Shown here in pieces: positions 7,222-16,134 of a stretch of DNA of 17,451 nt. Position 1 is the stretch's first letter, and every line of letters begins with the position of its first letter. This DNA is from Christensenella sp. UBA5489. GTDB lineage: Bacteria; Bacillota; Clostridia; Christensenellales; UBA1242. The stretch lies in contig DIPL01000003.1 of NCBI GenBank assembly GCA_002424095.1, positions 78,990 to 96,440 on the forward strand, written 5' to 3'. The notes under the pieces are model-generated. The model was not told the DNA's origin. It worked only from the letters and a program-made list of their open reading frames with translations, and ran no database searches. Both the position numbers and the translations under genes were made by a program.

Positions 7222-7647
7222 ATGATAAAAGAAGAAAATCAAATGAATAGCGAAAACATATGGCTGGATTCAATAGATAAACAAGAAGTTATCGCTGCAA
7301 TCCAAAAATTAAACCCTGACGTTGGAATTATGAAGGCTTCGCCTTACATTTCGCCACAGGCATACGAACAAAATATTTACACGTCAGTATCACCGGAAAA
7401 CTTATCGCTTCCTGAACCGTTTTATTATAATAGCAAAAATGGAATTACAAACAAACACAAAACACAGTCAGGTCAATACACCTCGATTCAAGTAGAACCT
7501 ATAACGCCAGAGATGAAAGAAACATTTGGCTTGGTAGATTTTTTTGCTCCCGAATACGAAGTCAAAGAAAGAGACGAAGAATTGTTAAATGATGCTCGTT
7601 CAAAAATTAAAGAAAAAATCAATAAAATAATGGGTAGAGATAGATAG
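7222..7647 (+). CDS. Hypothetical soluble protein, 141 residues
   Basis: I do not recognise this protein. It is hydrophilic, with no signal peptide or membrane segment. The N-terminal part (about 1-30) looks helical and acidic. The middle (about 38-95) is rich in Pro, Ser, Tyr and Asn and is probably extended or disordered. The C-terminal 35 residues (VKERDEELLNDARSKIKEKI) form a strongly charged helix. The start is well supported: AAAGGAGA (7208-7215) lies 6 bases before ATG. A second ATG at codon 8 has no site of its own. It sits alone between ssrA and the terminator upstream of addB, with AT-rich gaps of 130 and 272 bases on either side. Base composition matches its neighbours, so recent transfer is not indicated. 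Possibly a lineage-specific gene. Confidence 0.72.
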   Translation: MIKEENQMNSENIWLDSIDKQEVIAAIQKLNPDVGIMKASPYISPQAYEQNIYTSVSPENLSLPEPFYYNSKNGITNKHKTQSGQYTSIQVEPITPEMKETFGLVDFFAPEYEVKERDEELLNDARSKIKEKINKIMGRDR

Positions 7648-7825
7648 TTTGAAAATCAAAAAGTTGAATTGAAATAAATTTATAAAACAAATTAACAGTT
7701 TTAAAAATTTAAAAAATTCAAAACAAACTCTTTTTAAAATTAAGAAAATCTCAAATTAAATTTAATGATTAAATAATAAATACAAATTAAAAAAATCTAA
7801 AACAAAAATTAAAATCACATAATAT

Positions 7826-7845
7826 TTTTTATGCGAACATAAAAA
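7826..7845. repeat. Perfect 8-bp hairpin in the gap before addB
   Basis: TTTTTATG (7826-7833) and CATAAAAA (7838-7845) are perfect complements around a 4-base loop (CGAA on the plus strand, TTCG on the minus). The rest of 7648-7877 is AT-rich, with no gene or clear promoter. The function is unknown; it could be a weak terminator read on the minus strand, or a chance AT palindrome. Confidence 0.3.
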
Positions 7846-7877
7846 TTTGTGTTGAAAAATATTGTCGAAAGAAATGT

Positions 7878-7905
7878 GCGTGGCTTTACTTTGCCACGCT
7901 TTTTT
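7878..7905 (+). terminator. Strong intrinsic terminator just before addB
   Basis: GCGTGGC (7878-7884) pairs perfectly with GCCACGC (7893-7899) around an 8-base loop, followed directly by six T (7900-7905). In this AT-rich DNA a 7-bp stem with five or more G-C pairs is conspicuous. It would stop transcription from ssrA and the 141-residue gene. Only 14 bases separate the T-run from the addB start codon. Confidence 0.85.
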
Positions 7906-7913
7906 GTTATAGT
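7885..7913 (+). promoter_or_regulatory. Candidate promoter giving a leaderless addB mRNA
   Basis: TATAGT (7908-7913) matches the -10 consensus at 5 of 6 positions. Exactly 17 bases upstream, TTTACT (7885-7890) matches the -35 at 4 of 6; it lies in the loop of the terminator hairpin. The predicted start, 6-7 bases after the -10, falls on the A of the addB ATG at 7920. No ribosome binding site is present. Confidence 0.5.
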
Positions 7914-7919
7914 GTCAAT

Positions 7920-10900
7920 ATGAAAATTGATGTTGTCGTAGGGAATAATTTTAAAGATGTTAATCAAACCGCAATAAAAATGATTGATGTCAAAAATTTC
8001 AAATTTCAAAATTATATCATCGTGCCGGACCGCTTTTCTCTTTTAATGGAAAAGTTGATTTTTCAAACTCTTAAAATCACTTCAACGTTAAATATTTCAG
8101 TTATGGGAATTTCAAGGTTTGCTGCGATAGTTTTTGAAAAACTGGATATAAGTTACGATATTGTTTCAAAGCAGGAAAGTTTGCTTATTCTGCGTACGGC
8201 AATGATAAAATTAAAACCAAAACTGAAATTTTTTAAAAATTCTGATATAGGCATAGGACTTTGCGAGGAATTATATGCGGCAATCACGCAACTTAAAGCA
8301 AATGAAATTTCTCCAAACGACTTGATTGAAATTCTACCAAAAGCGAATTCGACCGAAAAAATAAAAAAATCTGAAACAGTCGAAAATATTATTAAAACAG
8401 GAAATCAGGCGGATAAAATATTTGATATTGCCTTGATTTTCGATGAATATGAAAAACTTTTGGAAGATAGGGCGGATAGCACTCGGCTATTAACTTGTTT
8501 AGAAAAAGCGATTTATATAAAAAGCGATAAATTGAATTTTTCAAACTATAATTTCTTTTTCTTGAATTTTGATTCTTTGACAAATCAAGGATATTCAATT
8601 TTGAAAGCATTGGCAACAGCCGCTCGAAATGTTTGCGTTGGCACACTGCAACCTGATTTCCAGAAAAATTCTTATATATTCGAAAATGATATATTTGAAA
8701 AATTGAAAAAACTTTCCATAACGGAAAACATTGAACTTAATTTGATTTTTGCCCCTTGCACACTCAAAGAACCTGCACGTTTAATTCATAAAAACTTATA
8801 TTCGCTAAATATTGAAAGTGAAACTGAATCTGATTTTATTGAAATTTTCGAAGCACCTGATATGGCGGAAGAGATTTTTGAAGTCGCAAGGAAAATAAAT
8901 TATTTTGTTAAATTTAAAAATATAAAATTTAAACAAATAGCGGTTGCTTGTTCGGATTTGAATTCCTACGCTCCGCAAATAGAAAATATTTTTAGAGAAT
9001 TCGATTTTTCTTTTTATTTAGATACGAGTATAAATTTAACTGAAACTTCAACTATTAAATATTTATTGACAATTTTAAATTTAATTGAAAAAAACTTTCC
9101 CAAAGATTTAGTTGAAACTTTTTTTATAGATGAATTTACGCAAATTTCAAAGCAAAGCAAAAATCATTTTTTAGATATAATTGAAAAATATAATTTGCAA
9201 TCTAATGAATTGTTTGAGTTTGTGGGAAAGTATTCCAAAGACAACGGCTTGTGTGAAAAGGATTTTGAAAAACATAACAGCGGAACTATGGCAACAGATG
9301 AGAAAAACACGGCATCAGATTTTAATTATATTTTTAAAGAATTCGAAAAATTTAAAGATTTAGTTAAATTAAAATCTTCTTGCAGAAATGGAAAAGATTA
9401 TATTAAATTCATTTCATCTATACTGGAAAAATTTGAAATTATCAATAAAAACAATCAATTAATTGAAAAATTCAAAACATTTTCATTATTCAAAGATGAA
9501 AAATTATATATTCAAATTCCTGAAAAAACAAATAAAGTTTTAACATCTTTGGAAAAATTTATCTCCGAACAAGATTTAAGTTTTAAAGAATTTATCAACA
9601 TTTTTGAAAGTGCTTTGACTGAAACAAAACTTTCAACGATTCCGATTTCTGTAAATTCAATTTTTGTCGGCGATGCAACGAACAGTTTTTTTGAAGAGGT
9701 TGATTTTCTTTTTGTGCTAGGTGCAAATCAAGGGCTTATGCCACGTTCTATGAGCGATAGTGCCATAATTGGCGACGATTTAATTGAAAATCTTTCATCA
9801 AAAATGGAAATCAGTCCGACCGTAAAAATGATTAATAGGCGAAACAGATTTAAAATTTTTAATCTTTTATTGCAACCACAACTCAAAATTTTTATTTCCT
9901 ATATTCTTGCAGGAAAAAATCAGGATAAACTTTTGCCGAGTAGGTTTATTTTTGACCTTCAAAAAATCTTTTCAGGAAATGCTGTGCCAGTAAAAAAAGC
10001 AAGTGATTATGTTTTAAATTTATCAACATTTCAACTTGAAAGCAGTGAAAAATTTTGTCATTTGCTTTCATATTTTTGTGCGAATAAGCGAAACGCAATG
10101 CATCAATTTTTAAAGTTTAAATTTCAATACAAACTTTATAGCGGAACAAATAAAAAAGCAATAGACGGCTTAAATGACTTTTTGCAATCTAATATGCTTT
10201 TAAAGAATTTTGATTTTATAAATAATTTTGAAATTGATAATTCGCTTGTGTATAGTTTGATTTCACCAAAAATAAATGTGTCGCAAATTGAAAATTATTA
10301 TTTATGTCCGTTTAAACAATTTGCATCAAATGCGTTAAAATTAAAAGAGAAAGACAGCGCTGAATTGATGGCATTTGATACAGGAAACGTATTACATAAA
10401 GTTGCAGAAGAATTTTTAAATCATAAAAACAAATATATTGAAATTTTAAATAATTACAAACAGAATTTAAAAGAATCCGATGTTAAAAATCCGCAAGCAG
10501 AATTTCAGAAAGAAACCAAGAAAATTATCGAAAGAATTTTTAATAAGTTAAGAAAAAATGATAGATTTTATAAACTTAATTTGAGAATAAACGAAAATGC
10601 GGTTGAGATTTTAGAAAATGAAAGTTTAAGGCTTTGCGAATTTTTATATTACACTCAAACTGTTTCAAGATTTACGCCAACTTACTTAGAGTTGCGTTTT
10701 GGCGGAGCGGAAACGAACTTGCTTTCTAGCGAGTTGAAAGATATTGAAATTAATGGACAGAAACTTAAACTTTCAGGCGTTGTCGATAGGGTTGATATTT
10801 TTGAAAATATGTTTATTGTCATTGATTATAAATCAGGTGCTGAAAGCACGGGCAGTTATTCAGAAGTGTTTTACGGCGAAAAAATTCAAATTTTTATATA

Positions 10901-11396
10901 CCTTAAAGTTTTAGAAAAGTTGCTTAATAAAAAGGCTTGCGGTGCTTTTTATTTTCCTATAAAAAACGAGTATAAACGAGAGAAATCAAAAAATTATATG
11001 ATGAAAGGCAAGGCAATTGATGATGTTCGTTTTTTGAGTGCAATGGATACGAGTGTTGGAATAAATAATTTTGAAAGCAAAATTTTCCCTTGTAAATTAA
11101 ACGCAAGCAAAAAAAATTTAGAAATTGGCGAAAAAGTATTCAACAAAACTTATACCGTTTCTGAAAATATTTTAAATTCAATGATGGACTATTCCTTCTC
11201 TCTTTTTGAAAAAGGCATAGATGAAATTTTACAAGGAAATATTTGTCCTTCGCCACGACAAGACAGTTGCAGAACTTGTAAATTTGCTCCACTTTGTCTT
11301 TATGATAAAAAACAATTTAGAAATAAAACATACAAAATAGAAAAAGCATTTTTTGAAAATTTTAATAATGAAAACAATGAAACTCAAACTGAATAA
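7920..11396 (+). CDS. addB: ATP-dependent helicase/deoxyribonuclease subunit B
   Basis: Subunit of AddAB, which unwinds and resects double-strand breaks and loads recombination onto the 3' strand; AddB carries one nuclease and an inactivated helicase fold that reads Chi. The 1158 residues match the usual length (1166 in B. subtilis). The four iron-sulphur cysteines are present: C796 in CPFKQFA, then C1117, C1120 and C1126 in the C-x2-C-x5-C block near the end. The nuclease site shows D956 in GVVDRVD and D969-x-K971 in IDYKSG. The N-terminus aligns with other AddB proteins (VPDRFSLLMEK, FVLGANQGLMP), but the Walker A of typical AddB (GRSGSGKT) is replaced by GNNFKDVNQ at about 8-16. ATG at 7920 is the only sensible start, yet it lacks a Shine-Dalgarno. 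addA follows 93 bases later. Confidence 0.96.
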   Translation: MKIDVVVGNNFKDVNQTAIKMIDVKNFKFQNYIIVPDRFSLLMEKLIFQTLKITSTLNISVMGISRFAAIVFEKLDISYDIVSKQESLLILRTAMIKLKPKLKFFKNSDIGIGLCEELYAAITQLKANEISPNDLIEILPKANSTEKIKKSETVENIIKTGNQADKIFDIALIFDEYEKLLEDRADSTRLLTCLEKAIYIKSDKLNFSNYNFFFLNFDSLTNQGYSILKALATAARNVCVGTLQPDFQKNSYIFENDIFEKLKKLSITENIELNLIFAPCTLKEPARLIHKNLYSLNIESETESDFIEIFEAPDMAEEIFEVARKINYFVKFKNIKFKQIAVACSDLNSYAPQIENIFREFDFSFYLDTSINLTETSTIKYLLTILNLIEKNFPKDLVETFFIDEFTQISKQSKNHFLDIIEKYNLQSNELFEFVGKYSKDNGLCEKDFEKHNSGTMATDEKNTASDFNYIFKEFEKFKDLVKLKSSCRNGKDYIKFISSILEKFEIINKNNQLIEKFKTFSLFKDEKLYIQIPEKTNKVLTSLEKFISEQDLSFKEFINIFESALTETKLSTIPISVNSIFVGDATNSFFEEVDFLFVLGANQGLMPRSMSDSAIIGDDLIENLSSKMEISPTVKMINRRNRFKIFNLLLQPQLKIFISYILAGKNQDKLLPSRFIFDLQKIFSGNAVPVKKASDYVLNLSTFQLESSEKFCHLLSYFCANKRNAMHQFLKFKFQYKLYSGTNKKAIDGLNDFLQSNMLLKNFDFINNFEIDNSLVYSLISPKINVSQIENYYLCPFKQFASNALKLKEKDSAELMAFDTGNVLHKVAEEFLNHKNKYIEILNNYKQNLKESDVKNPQAEFQKETKKIIERIFNKLRKNDRFYKLNLRINENAVEILENESLRLCEFLYYTQTVSRFTPTYLELRFGGAETNLLSSELKDIEINGQKLKLSGVVDRVDIFENMFIVIDYKSGAESTGSYSEVFYGEKIQIFIYLKVLEKLLNKKACGAFYFPIKNEYKREKSKNYMMKGKAIDDVRFLSAMDTSVGINNFESKIFPCKLNASKKNLEIGEKVFNKTYTVSENILNSMMDYSFSLFEKGIDEILQGNICPSPRQDSCRTCKFAPLCLYDKKQFRNKTYKIEKAFFENFNNENNETQTE

Positions 11397-11489
11397 AACA
11401 AAAATTAAACTGAATAAAAAAATTAAAATAAAAATAATCAAGTCGAACAAAACTGAAAAATCAAAATTAAAACGCAAGGAGAAAACTTA

Positions 11490-14400
11490 ATGAAAAGAGA
11501 AGATTTTTTGCCCGAACAAAGAAAAGTTTTAAATTGCACGGATAAAAATCTTATTGTTTCCGCTTCTGCTGGTAGCGGAAAAACAACCGTTATGATTCAA
11601 AAAATCATTGAATTAATTACGGAGCAAAATAAAAGCGTGAAAGATTTTTTGATTTTGACTTATACGGTTTTAGCGGCGGAAGAAATGAACCAAAAATTGA
11701 TAAATGCTCTTTATGAAAAAACGTTTTCATATTTAGAACAAATACGTGCAACTTCAAGTGCCGATACAATTTCTACTATTGGAAAATTTACGGACAAAAA
11801 TGAAGCCAACAGCAAACAATCTAACGTGGAAAACTTGAATATAGAAAAGAATGCAGAGAAAGATTTAGAAAAAAATGTAGAGAAAAAAGGAAAAAATAAA
11901 GAGAAAGAAAATTCAGAGAAAATAGAAAAAAAATATTATCATTTATTAAGTCAAATTGATGAAATGGCAACTGCTGATATTTCAACAATTCACGGTTTCT
12001 TTCAAAGGCTTTTAAAAAAATATTTTATGCTTTTAAATCTCGAACCAAATTTTAAAATTCTTGAAGAAAGTCAAGCACAAGTTTTGAAAAATCAAGCGCT
12101 TAAAAATGCAATTGTTACGTATGGCGAAAACTCTCGTGAAAGACTAAATCAATTATTAGATATTTACGGAAAAAGTCGTAGCGAAAAAACAATTTTCAAA
12201 CTTCTTGAAAAAATAAATGTAGTTTTAAAAGCAATTGATGATGCTCCTTTTTGGTGTGAAAATATTGCCACAAAACTTTGTGAGCCAAACTTAAATAAAA
12301 ACTATGCTATAAAAACTCTTAACCGTTTTTTTTGCGATTCTGCTCGATATTATGAAAAAGTTTTTGAGAAGTTATTGAAAGAAACACAATTGCTCTCTGA
12401 AGCTAAATATACCGCCTATGTTCAAGATATATTAATTCAATTAAATTTAATTAAATTAAACGAAAAAGAAACTGAAAAAAACTTTTTTACAAACTATGGA
12501 ATTATTTATGATTTTAATTTCGAAACTTTAAATCAAAGCAAAGAAAATCCTGACCTTTATAAAAAGATTTTCTTCCAAAGAGAAAAATTGAAAGAATTTA
12601 TTAATAAAATAAAAGCGTATAACTATTCGAGAGAAAATGTTTGTTTATCCGTTAAAAGCATTAAACAAAATATTGAGACCTTGCTCGATTTATGCCGTGT
12701 TTTCGATGATGAATATACAAAATTGAAAAAAGAAAGCAGTTATTTAGATTATAACGATTTAGAGAAATATGCACTTGAACTTGCGGAAAATAAAGATGTT
12801 TGTCGCCAAATTTCAAAAAGATATACGCATCTTTTTGTCGATGAATATCAGGATGCAAACAGACTTCAAGAAAGAATTTTATCAGCGTTTGCAAGCGGTG
12901 GTTTGAGATTTATGGTTGGAGATTTGAAGCAAAGCATTTACGGTTTCAGGCAGGCTGAGCCAGATATTTTTCTGAACTTGCAAAGTCAGTTTTCTAATTC
13001 GGAGGACTGCGAAGTTATGTTCTTAAATTCAAATTTCAGAAGTCATCCAAGAATTTTGAATTTTGTAAATACAATCTTTTGCGCTTTAATGACAGAAACG
13101 ACAGCGAAACTAGACTATGCTAAGAAGTCGTGCTTGCAAGGTAGAATTAAATTTCCAGATTCAAACGAAACGAACGTAACAAATGCCGGCGTTGAAATCA
13201 ATATAATAAGAACTTTAAAAGAAAAGAAAGAACTGCAAACTCCAAATGTGTATAGTGTAAAAGAACATACAAAAAATGTTGACTTGCAAGATGACGATGA
13301 GCAAGACAAGGCTGAAAAAGAGGCTATTTTGATTGCACAAAAAATTGGAGAACTTATTGGCAAAAAATTTTACGACAGTTCAATAAAGACTTTTAGAGAA
13401 ATTGAGTTTAAAGATATTTCTATTCTTTTGAATTCGAGAGGCAGTTATTTAGACAAACTTTGCACAAAACTTTCTGAGTTCAATATTCCGATTTATGCAA
13501 ATGCAAATAAATCTCTTTTAGGTGATGAAGATATATATATTTTTATTCATCTTTTGGAACTTTGCAAAAATTTCAATAATGACATTGCGTTGGCTTCGTG
13601 TTTGCATAGTGTTTTTGGCGGTTTAAATTATGCAGAACTTGCACAAATAAGATTTTCTACATCAAATTGCAAATATTTTTACGAATGCGTTAACTTCTTT
13701 ATTGAAAATTATAAAAACGAAAAATTTCCGCAAACTCAAAGAAATGCTAAAATATTAAATAATGAAGAAATAGACTTTGAAGAAATTTATAATAAATTAA
13801 ACAATTTTAAAATATTAATTGATAATCTTAAATTTGAAATAAATATTAAAGGTATTTATTTTGCATTAAATAAAGTTGTAAATTCGTATGATTATTTTTC
13901 ATATTTATATTCAAAAAACAATGGTTTAGAAAAAGCGAATAATCTAAAAAAGTTTTTAAACGATTTTATTCAAAGTTCGTTCGATAATGATTTAATTGGA
14001 TTTTTAAATTTTGTTCGTGAATGTCCGGAGGCGGTAAGTGCTCCTGACTATTTGAGTTCGGATAATTGCGTAAATATTAATACTATACATTCGAGCAAAG
14101 GACTTGAATTTCCCGTTGTCTTTCTTGCAAATGCAGGAGCAAGTTTTGAAGGTCGAGCGAACGATAATGAAATTGCAATTAATTTGAATTTTGGAATTGG
14201 TTTGAAATTTTATAACCCTATTGAAAGAACGGAAAATATGTCGTTTATTTTTGATGCAATAACGAAATTAAATAAAGATGCAGAGTTTGCTGAAAAGATA
14301 AGACTTCTCTATGTTGCATTAACACGTGCGAAATATTTTTTATTTATTGTCGGAAACACAAAAAACGATTTTGAAAAACTCTCTGCCGACTATGAAATCA

Positions 14401-15386
14401 AACAAAAAAACAACTATTTAGATTTAATTATAGGGGCAATGCCTGAAAAAATGATTAAAAAAATCAATGTCAATAAAAATATAATTGATGATAATTTTGA
14501 AGTAAAAACATATTTTGAAAATGAAATTTCAAATAGCGTGTTATTTGAGAACGACAAGCAGCAAGGCGAGAGTAACAGCGAGCAAGGAGAAAACAGCGAG
14601 TGCTTTGAGAACGGCGGAAATGAAAAAAAATTAAGTATTGAAAGCGAATGTATTATAGAAAATGAGAGCAATGGCGAAAACAAAAAAGTCGAGAGCAAAG
14701 AAAAATATTTTAAAATTTTTCAAGATTTTTTTAATAAAAACGCACCTGCTCCTGATGATGTGGCTTTGAAAAATTCGGTAACTTATTTAGCACATGAAAG
14801 CGAACAAGATTTTACGAGCATAAATCCATCTCCAAAATCACTGAGAACTTCCGAGCATTTAAGTGATAAGGCGGCGGAAATTGGAATTTTATATCATAAA
14901 GTTTTGGAACAGATTGATTTTCAAAACATAGACAATGAATTTCAAATTAAAGAAATAATTCAAAAGAACTTTTCAAAGCAAAAAAATTTAATTGACGAGA
15001 AATTGATTTTTGGTTGTGTTAAATGTCTTCAAAGTTTTAAATTTAAGAATTTACTTAAAGAACAAAAGTTTATGATGTATATACCGCATAGAGAAATTAT
15101 TAAAAACGGTAGCGATGAAAAGGTGTTGATTCAGGGAATTGCCGATTTAATTTTACTTGATGCCGTAACGAATGCGAACGAAATAAATAAAAATGCTATA
15201 AATGCAAAAAATATTTTAATTGACTATAAATATACTTCAATTACTGATGAGAATCTTTTAAAAAAGAGATATGCAACACAATTAAGAATATATAAAAAAG
15301 CAGTCGAAACTGCATTAAATATAAAAATTGATGAAGTATATTTGCTTTTAATAAAAAATCAAAAATTATTAAAGATTTCCATTTAA
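11490..15386 (+). CDS. addA: ATP-dependent helicase/nuclease subunit A
   Basis: UvrD-type 3'-5' helicase and nuclease, partner of AddB. Helicase motifs: Walker A SASAGSGKTT (24-33, K31), motif Ia LTYTVLAAEEM (56-66), Walker B FVDEYQD (D451, E452), GDLKQSIYGFRQ (477-488), NFRSHPRIL (about 512-520), TIHSSKGLEF (865-874) and RLLYVALTRAK (938-948). The C-terminal nuclease shows H1136, D1219 in GIADL, and D1245-x-K1247 in IDYKY. The start follows AAGGAGA (11476-11482) with 7 bases. At 1298 residues it is longer than the 1232 of B. subtilis, because of two charged low-complexity inserts at about 86-147 and 1020-1072. Motif Ia has Val where Asn usually follows LTFT. It is likely cotranscribed with addB. 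Confidence 0.97.
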   Translation: MKREDFLPEQRKVLNCTDKNLIVSASAGSGKTTVMIQKIIELITEQNKSVKDFLILTYTVLAAEEMNQKLINALYEKTFSYLEQIRATSSADTISTIGKFTDKNEANSKQSNVENLNIEKNAEKDLEKNVEKKGKNKEKENSEKIEKKYYHLLSQIDEMATADISTIHGFFQRLLKKYFMLLNLEPNFKILEESQAQVLKNQALKNAIVTYGENSRERLNQLLDIYGKSRSEKTIFKLLEKINVVLKAIDDAPFWCENIATKLCEPNLNKNYAIKTLNRFFCDSARYYEKVFEKLLKETQLLSEAKYTAYVQDILIQLNLIKLNEKETEKNFFTNYGIIYDFNFETLNQSKENPDLYKKIFFQREKLKEFINKIKAYNYSRENVCLSVKSIKQNIETLLDLCRVFDDEYTKLKKESSYLDYNDLEKYALELAENKDVCRQISKRYTHLFVDEYQDANRLQERILSAFASGGLRFMVGDLKQSIYGFRQAEPDIFLNLQSQFSNSEDCEVMFLNSNFRSHPRILNFVNTIFCALMTETTAKLDYAKKSCLQGRIKFPDSNETNVTNAGVEINIIRTLKEKKELQTPNVYSVKEHTKNVDLQDDDEQDKAEKEAILIAQKIGELIGKKFYDSSIKTFREIEFKDISILLNSRGSYLDKLCTKLSEFNIPIYANANKSLLGDEDIYIFIHLLELCKNFNNDIALASCLHSVFGGLNYAELAQIRFSTSNCKYFYECVNFFIENYKNEKFPQTQRNAKILNNEEIDFEEIYNKLNNFKILIDNLKFEINIKGIYFALNKVVNSYDYFSYLYSKNNGLEKANNLKKFLNDFIQSSFDNDLIGFLNFVRECPEAVSAPDYLSSDNCVNINTIHSSKGLEFPVVFLANAGASFEGRANDNEIAINLNFGIGLKFYNPIERTENMSFIFDAITKLNKDAEFAEKIRLLYVALTRAKYFLFIVGNTKNDFEKLSADYEIKQKNNYLDLIIGAMPEKMIKKINVNKNIIDDNFEVKTYFENEISNSVLFENDKQQGESNSEQGENSECFENGGNEKKLSIESECIIENESNGENKKVESKEKYFKIFQDFFNKNAPAPDDVALKNSVTYLAHESEQDFTSINPSPKSLRTSEHLSDKAAEIGILYHKVLEQIDFQNIDNEFQIKEIIQKNFSKQKNLIDEKLIFGCVKCLQSFKFKNLLKEQKFMMYIPHREIIKNGSDEKVLIQGIADLILLDAVTNANEINKNAINAKNILIDYKYTSITDENLLKKRYATQLRIYKKAVETALNIKIDEVYLLLIKNQKLLKISI

Positions 15387-15470
15387 AATTTTACGTATCA
15401 AAAATTTTTAATAAGCAAATAAAAGAAGTTCAAATTCAAAGAGAAATATGAAAACTTAAAGGAGAAAGTA

Positions 15471-16007
15471 ATGAAAACAAAAGCATTATATGCCGGTTCA
15501 TTTGACCCATTCACAAAAGGGCACGAGCAAATTGTGTTAGATGCTCTTAAAATTTTTGATGAAATAACTATTTTAATAGCAATCAATCCATCTAAAAAAA
15601 GAAGATTTGATTTTGATGAGAGTTTAAATGCCATTAAAAAAGTTTTTTCCGACTACCGTCAAGTTAAGGTGGAGTTTTATTCTGGCTTCATTGCCGATTA
15701 TTGCAAGGATAATAATATCAATTTTTCAATCCGCGGGCTACGAAATTTTTTTGATTTTGAATATGAAGAAAATATAGCGAAAATAAATGCTGAATTAAAT
15801 CCAAATATTAAAACTATTTACCTTAGAACAAGTAATGAAATTATATCTTCGTCAATGGTTTGGGATTTATATTCTAATGGAAAAGATATTTCAAAATATG
15901 TGCCACAAGAAATTTTCGATTATATGACAAGCAAAAAATCAGAAATAATCAAAAAACAAACAAAAAATATTAAAAAATTATATAAAAGCAAAATAAATAC
16001 AAATTAA
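15471..16007 (+). CDS. coaD: Phosphopantetheine adenylyltransferase
   Basis: Catalyses the fourth step of coenzyme A synthesis, joining ATP and 4'-phosphopantetheine to give dephospho-CoA; cytoplasmic. The nucleotidyltransferase motif GSFDPFTKGH (9-18, with H18) is intact. So are the RGLRNFFDFEYE substrate block (88-99, R88 and R91) and ISSSMV (125-130). In most CoaD proteins the residue after ISSSxV is Arg or Lys; here it is W131. The protein has 178 residues against about 160 for the family, owing to a lysine-rich C-terminal tail (about 155-178) that is probably disordered. The start follows AAAGGAGA (15458-15465) with 5 bases. It lies 84 bases after addA on the same strand; its usual neighbour rsmD is absent. 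Confidence 0.94.
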   Translation: MKTKALYAGSFDPFTKGHEQIVLDALKIFDEITILIAINPSKKRRFDFDESLNAIKKVFSDYRQVKVEFYSGFIADYCKDNNINFSIRGLRNFFDFEYEENIAKINAELNPNIKTIYLRTSNEIISSSMVWDLYSNGKDISKYVPQEIFDYMTSKKSEIIKKQTKNIKKLYKSKINTN

Positions 16008-16050
16008 ATATAAAATAATTACAAAATAATTAAAAAAAATTATAAAAACA

Positions 16051-16080
16051 TTAAAAATTATTAGTTATTTTTAATTTATT
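16051..16080 (+). terminator. Doubtful AT-only hairpin after coaD
   Basis: TTAAAAAT (16051-16058) and ATTTTTAA (16067-16074) are perfect complements around an 8-base loop, followed by a T-rich stretch. With no G-C pair in the stem it would be weak, and such palindromes are easily made by chance in this DNA. It lies 43 bases after the coaD stop. Confidence 0.2.
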
Positions 16081-16081
16081 G

Positions 16082-16090
16082 TGTTATAAT
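16082..16090 (+). promoter_or_regulatory. Extended -10 promoter for the last gene
   Basis: TG-T-TATAAT (16082-16090) is a perfect extended -10 element. The -35 region 17-18 bases upstream is poor, which extended -10 promoters tolerate. Transcription would begin near 16097, about 24 bases before the AAGGAGA of the next gene. This suggests that the next gene is not simply part of the addBA-coaD transcript. Confidence 0.5.
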
Positions 16091-16134
16091 AATTTTAATT
16101 CAATGATTTTTTTACATTCAAGGAGAAAAATTGA

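Noticed and set aside
7833..7853. Possible LexA/SOS box (CGAAC half-site) upstream of addB
   Set aside because: Only the CGAAC half is present. The matching GTTCG at four bases distance is missing, so SOS control cannot be claimed.
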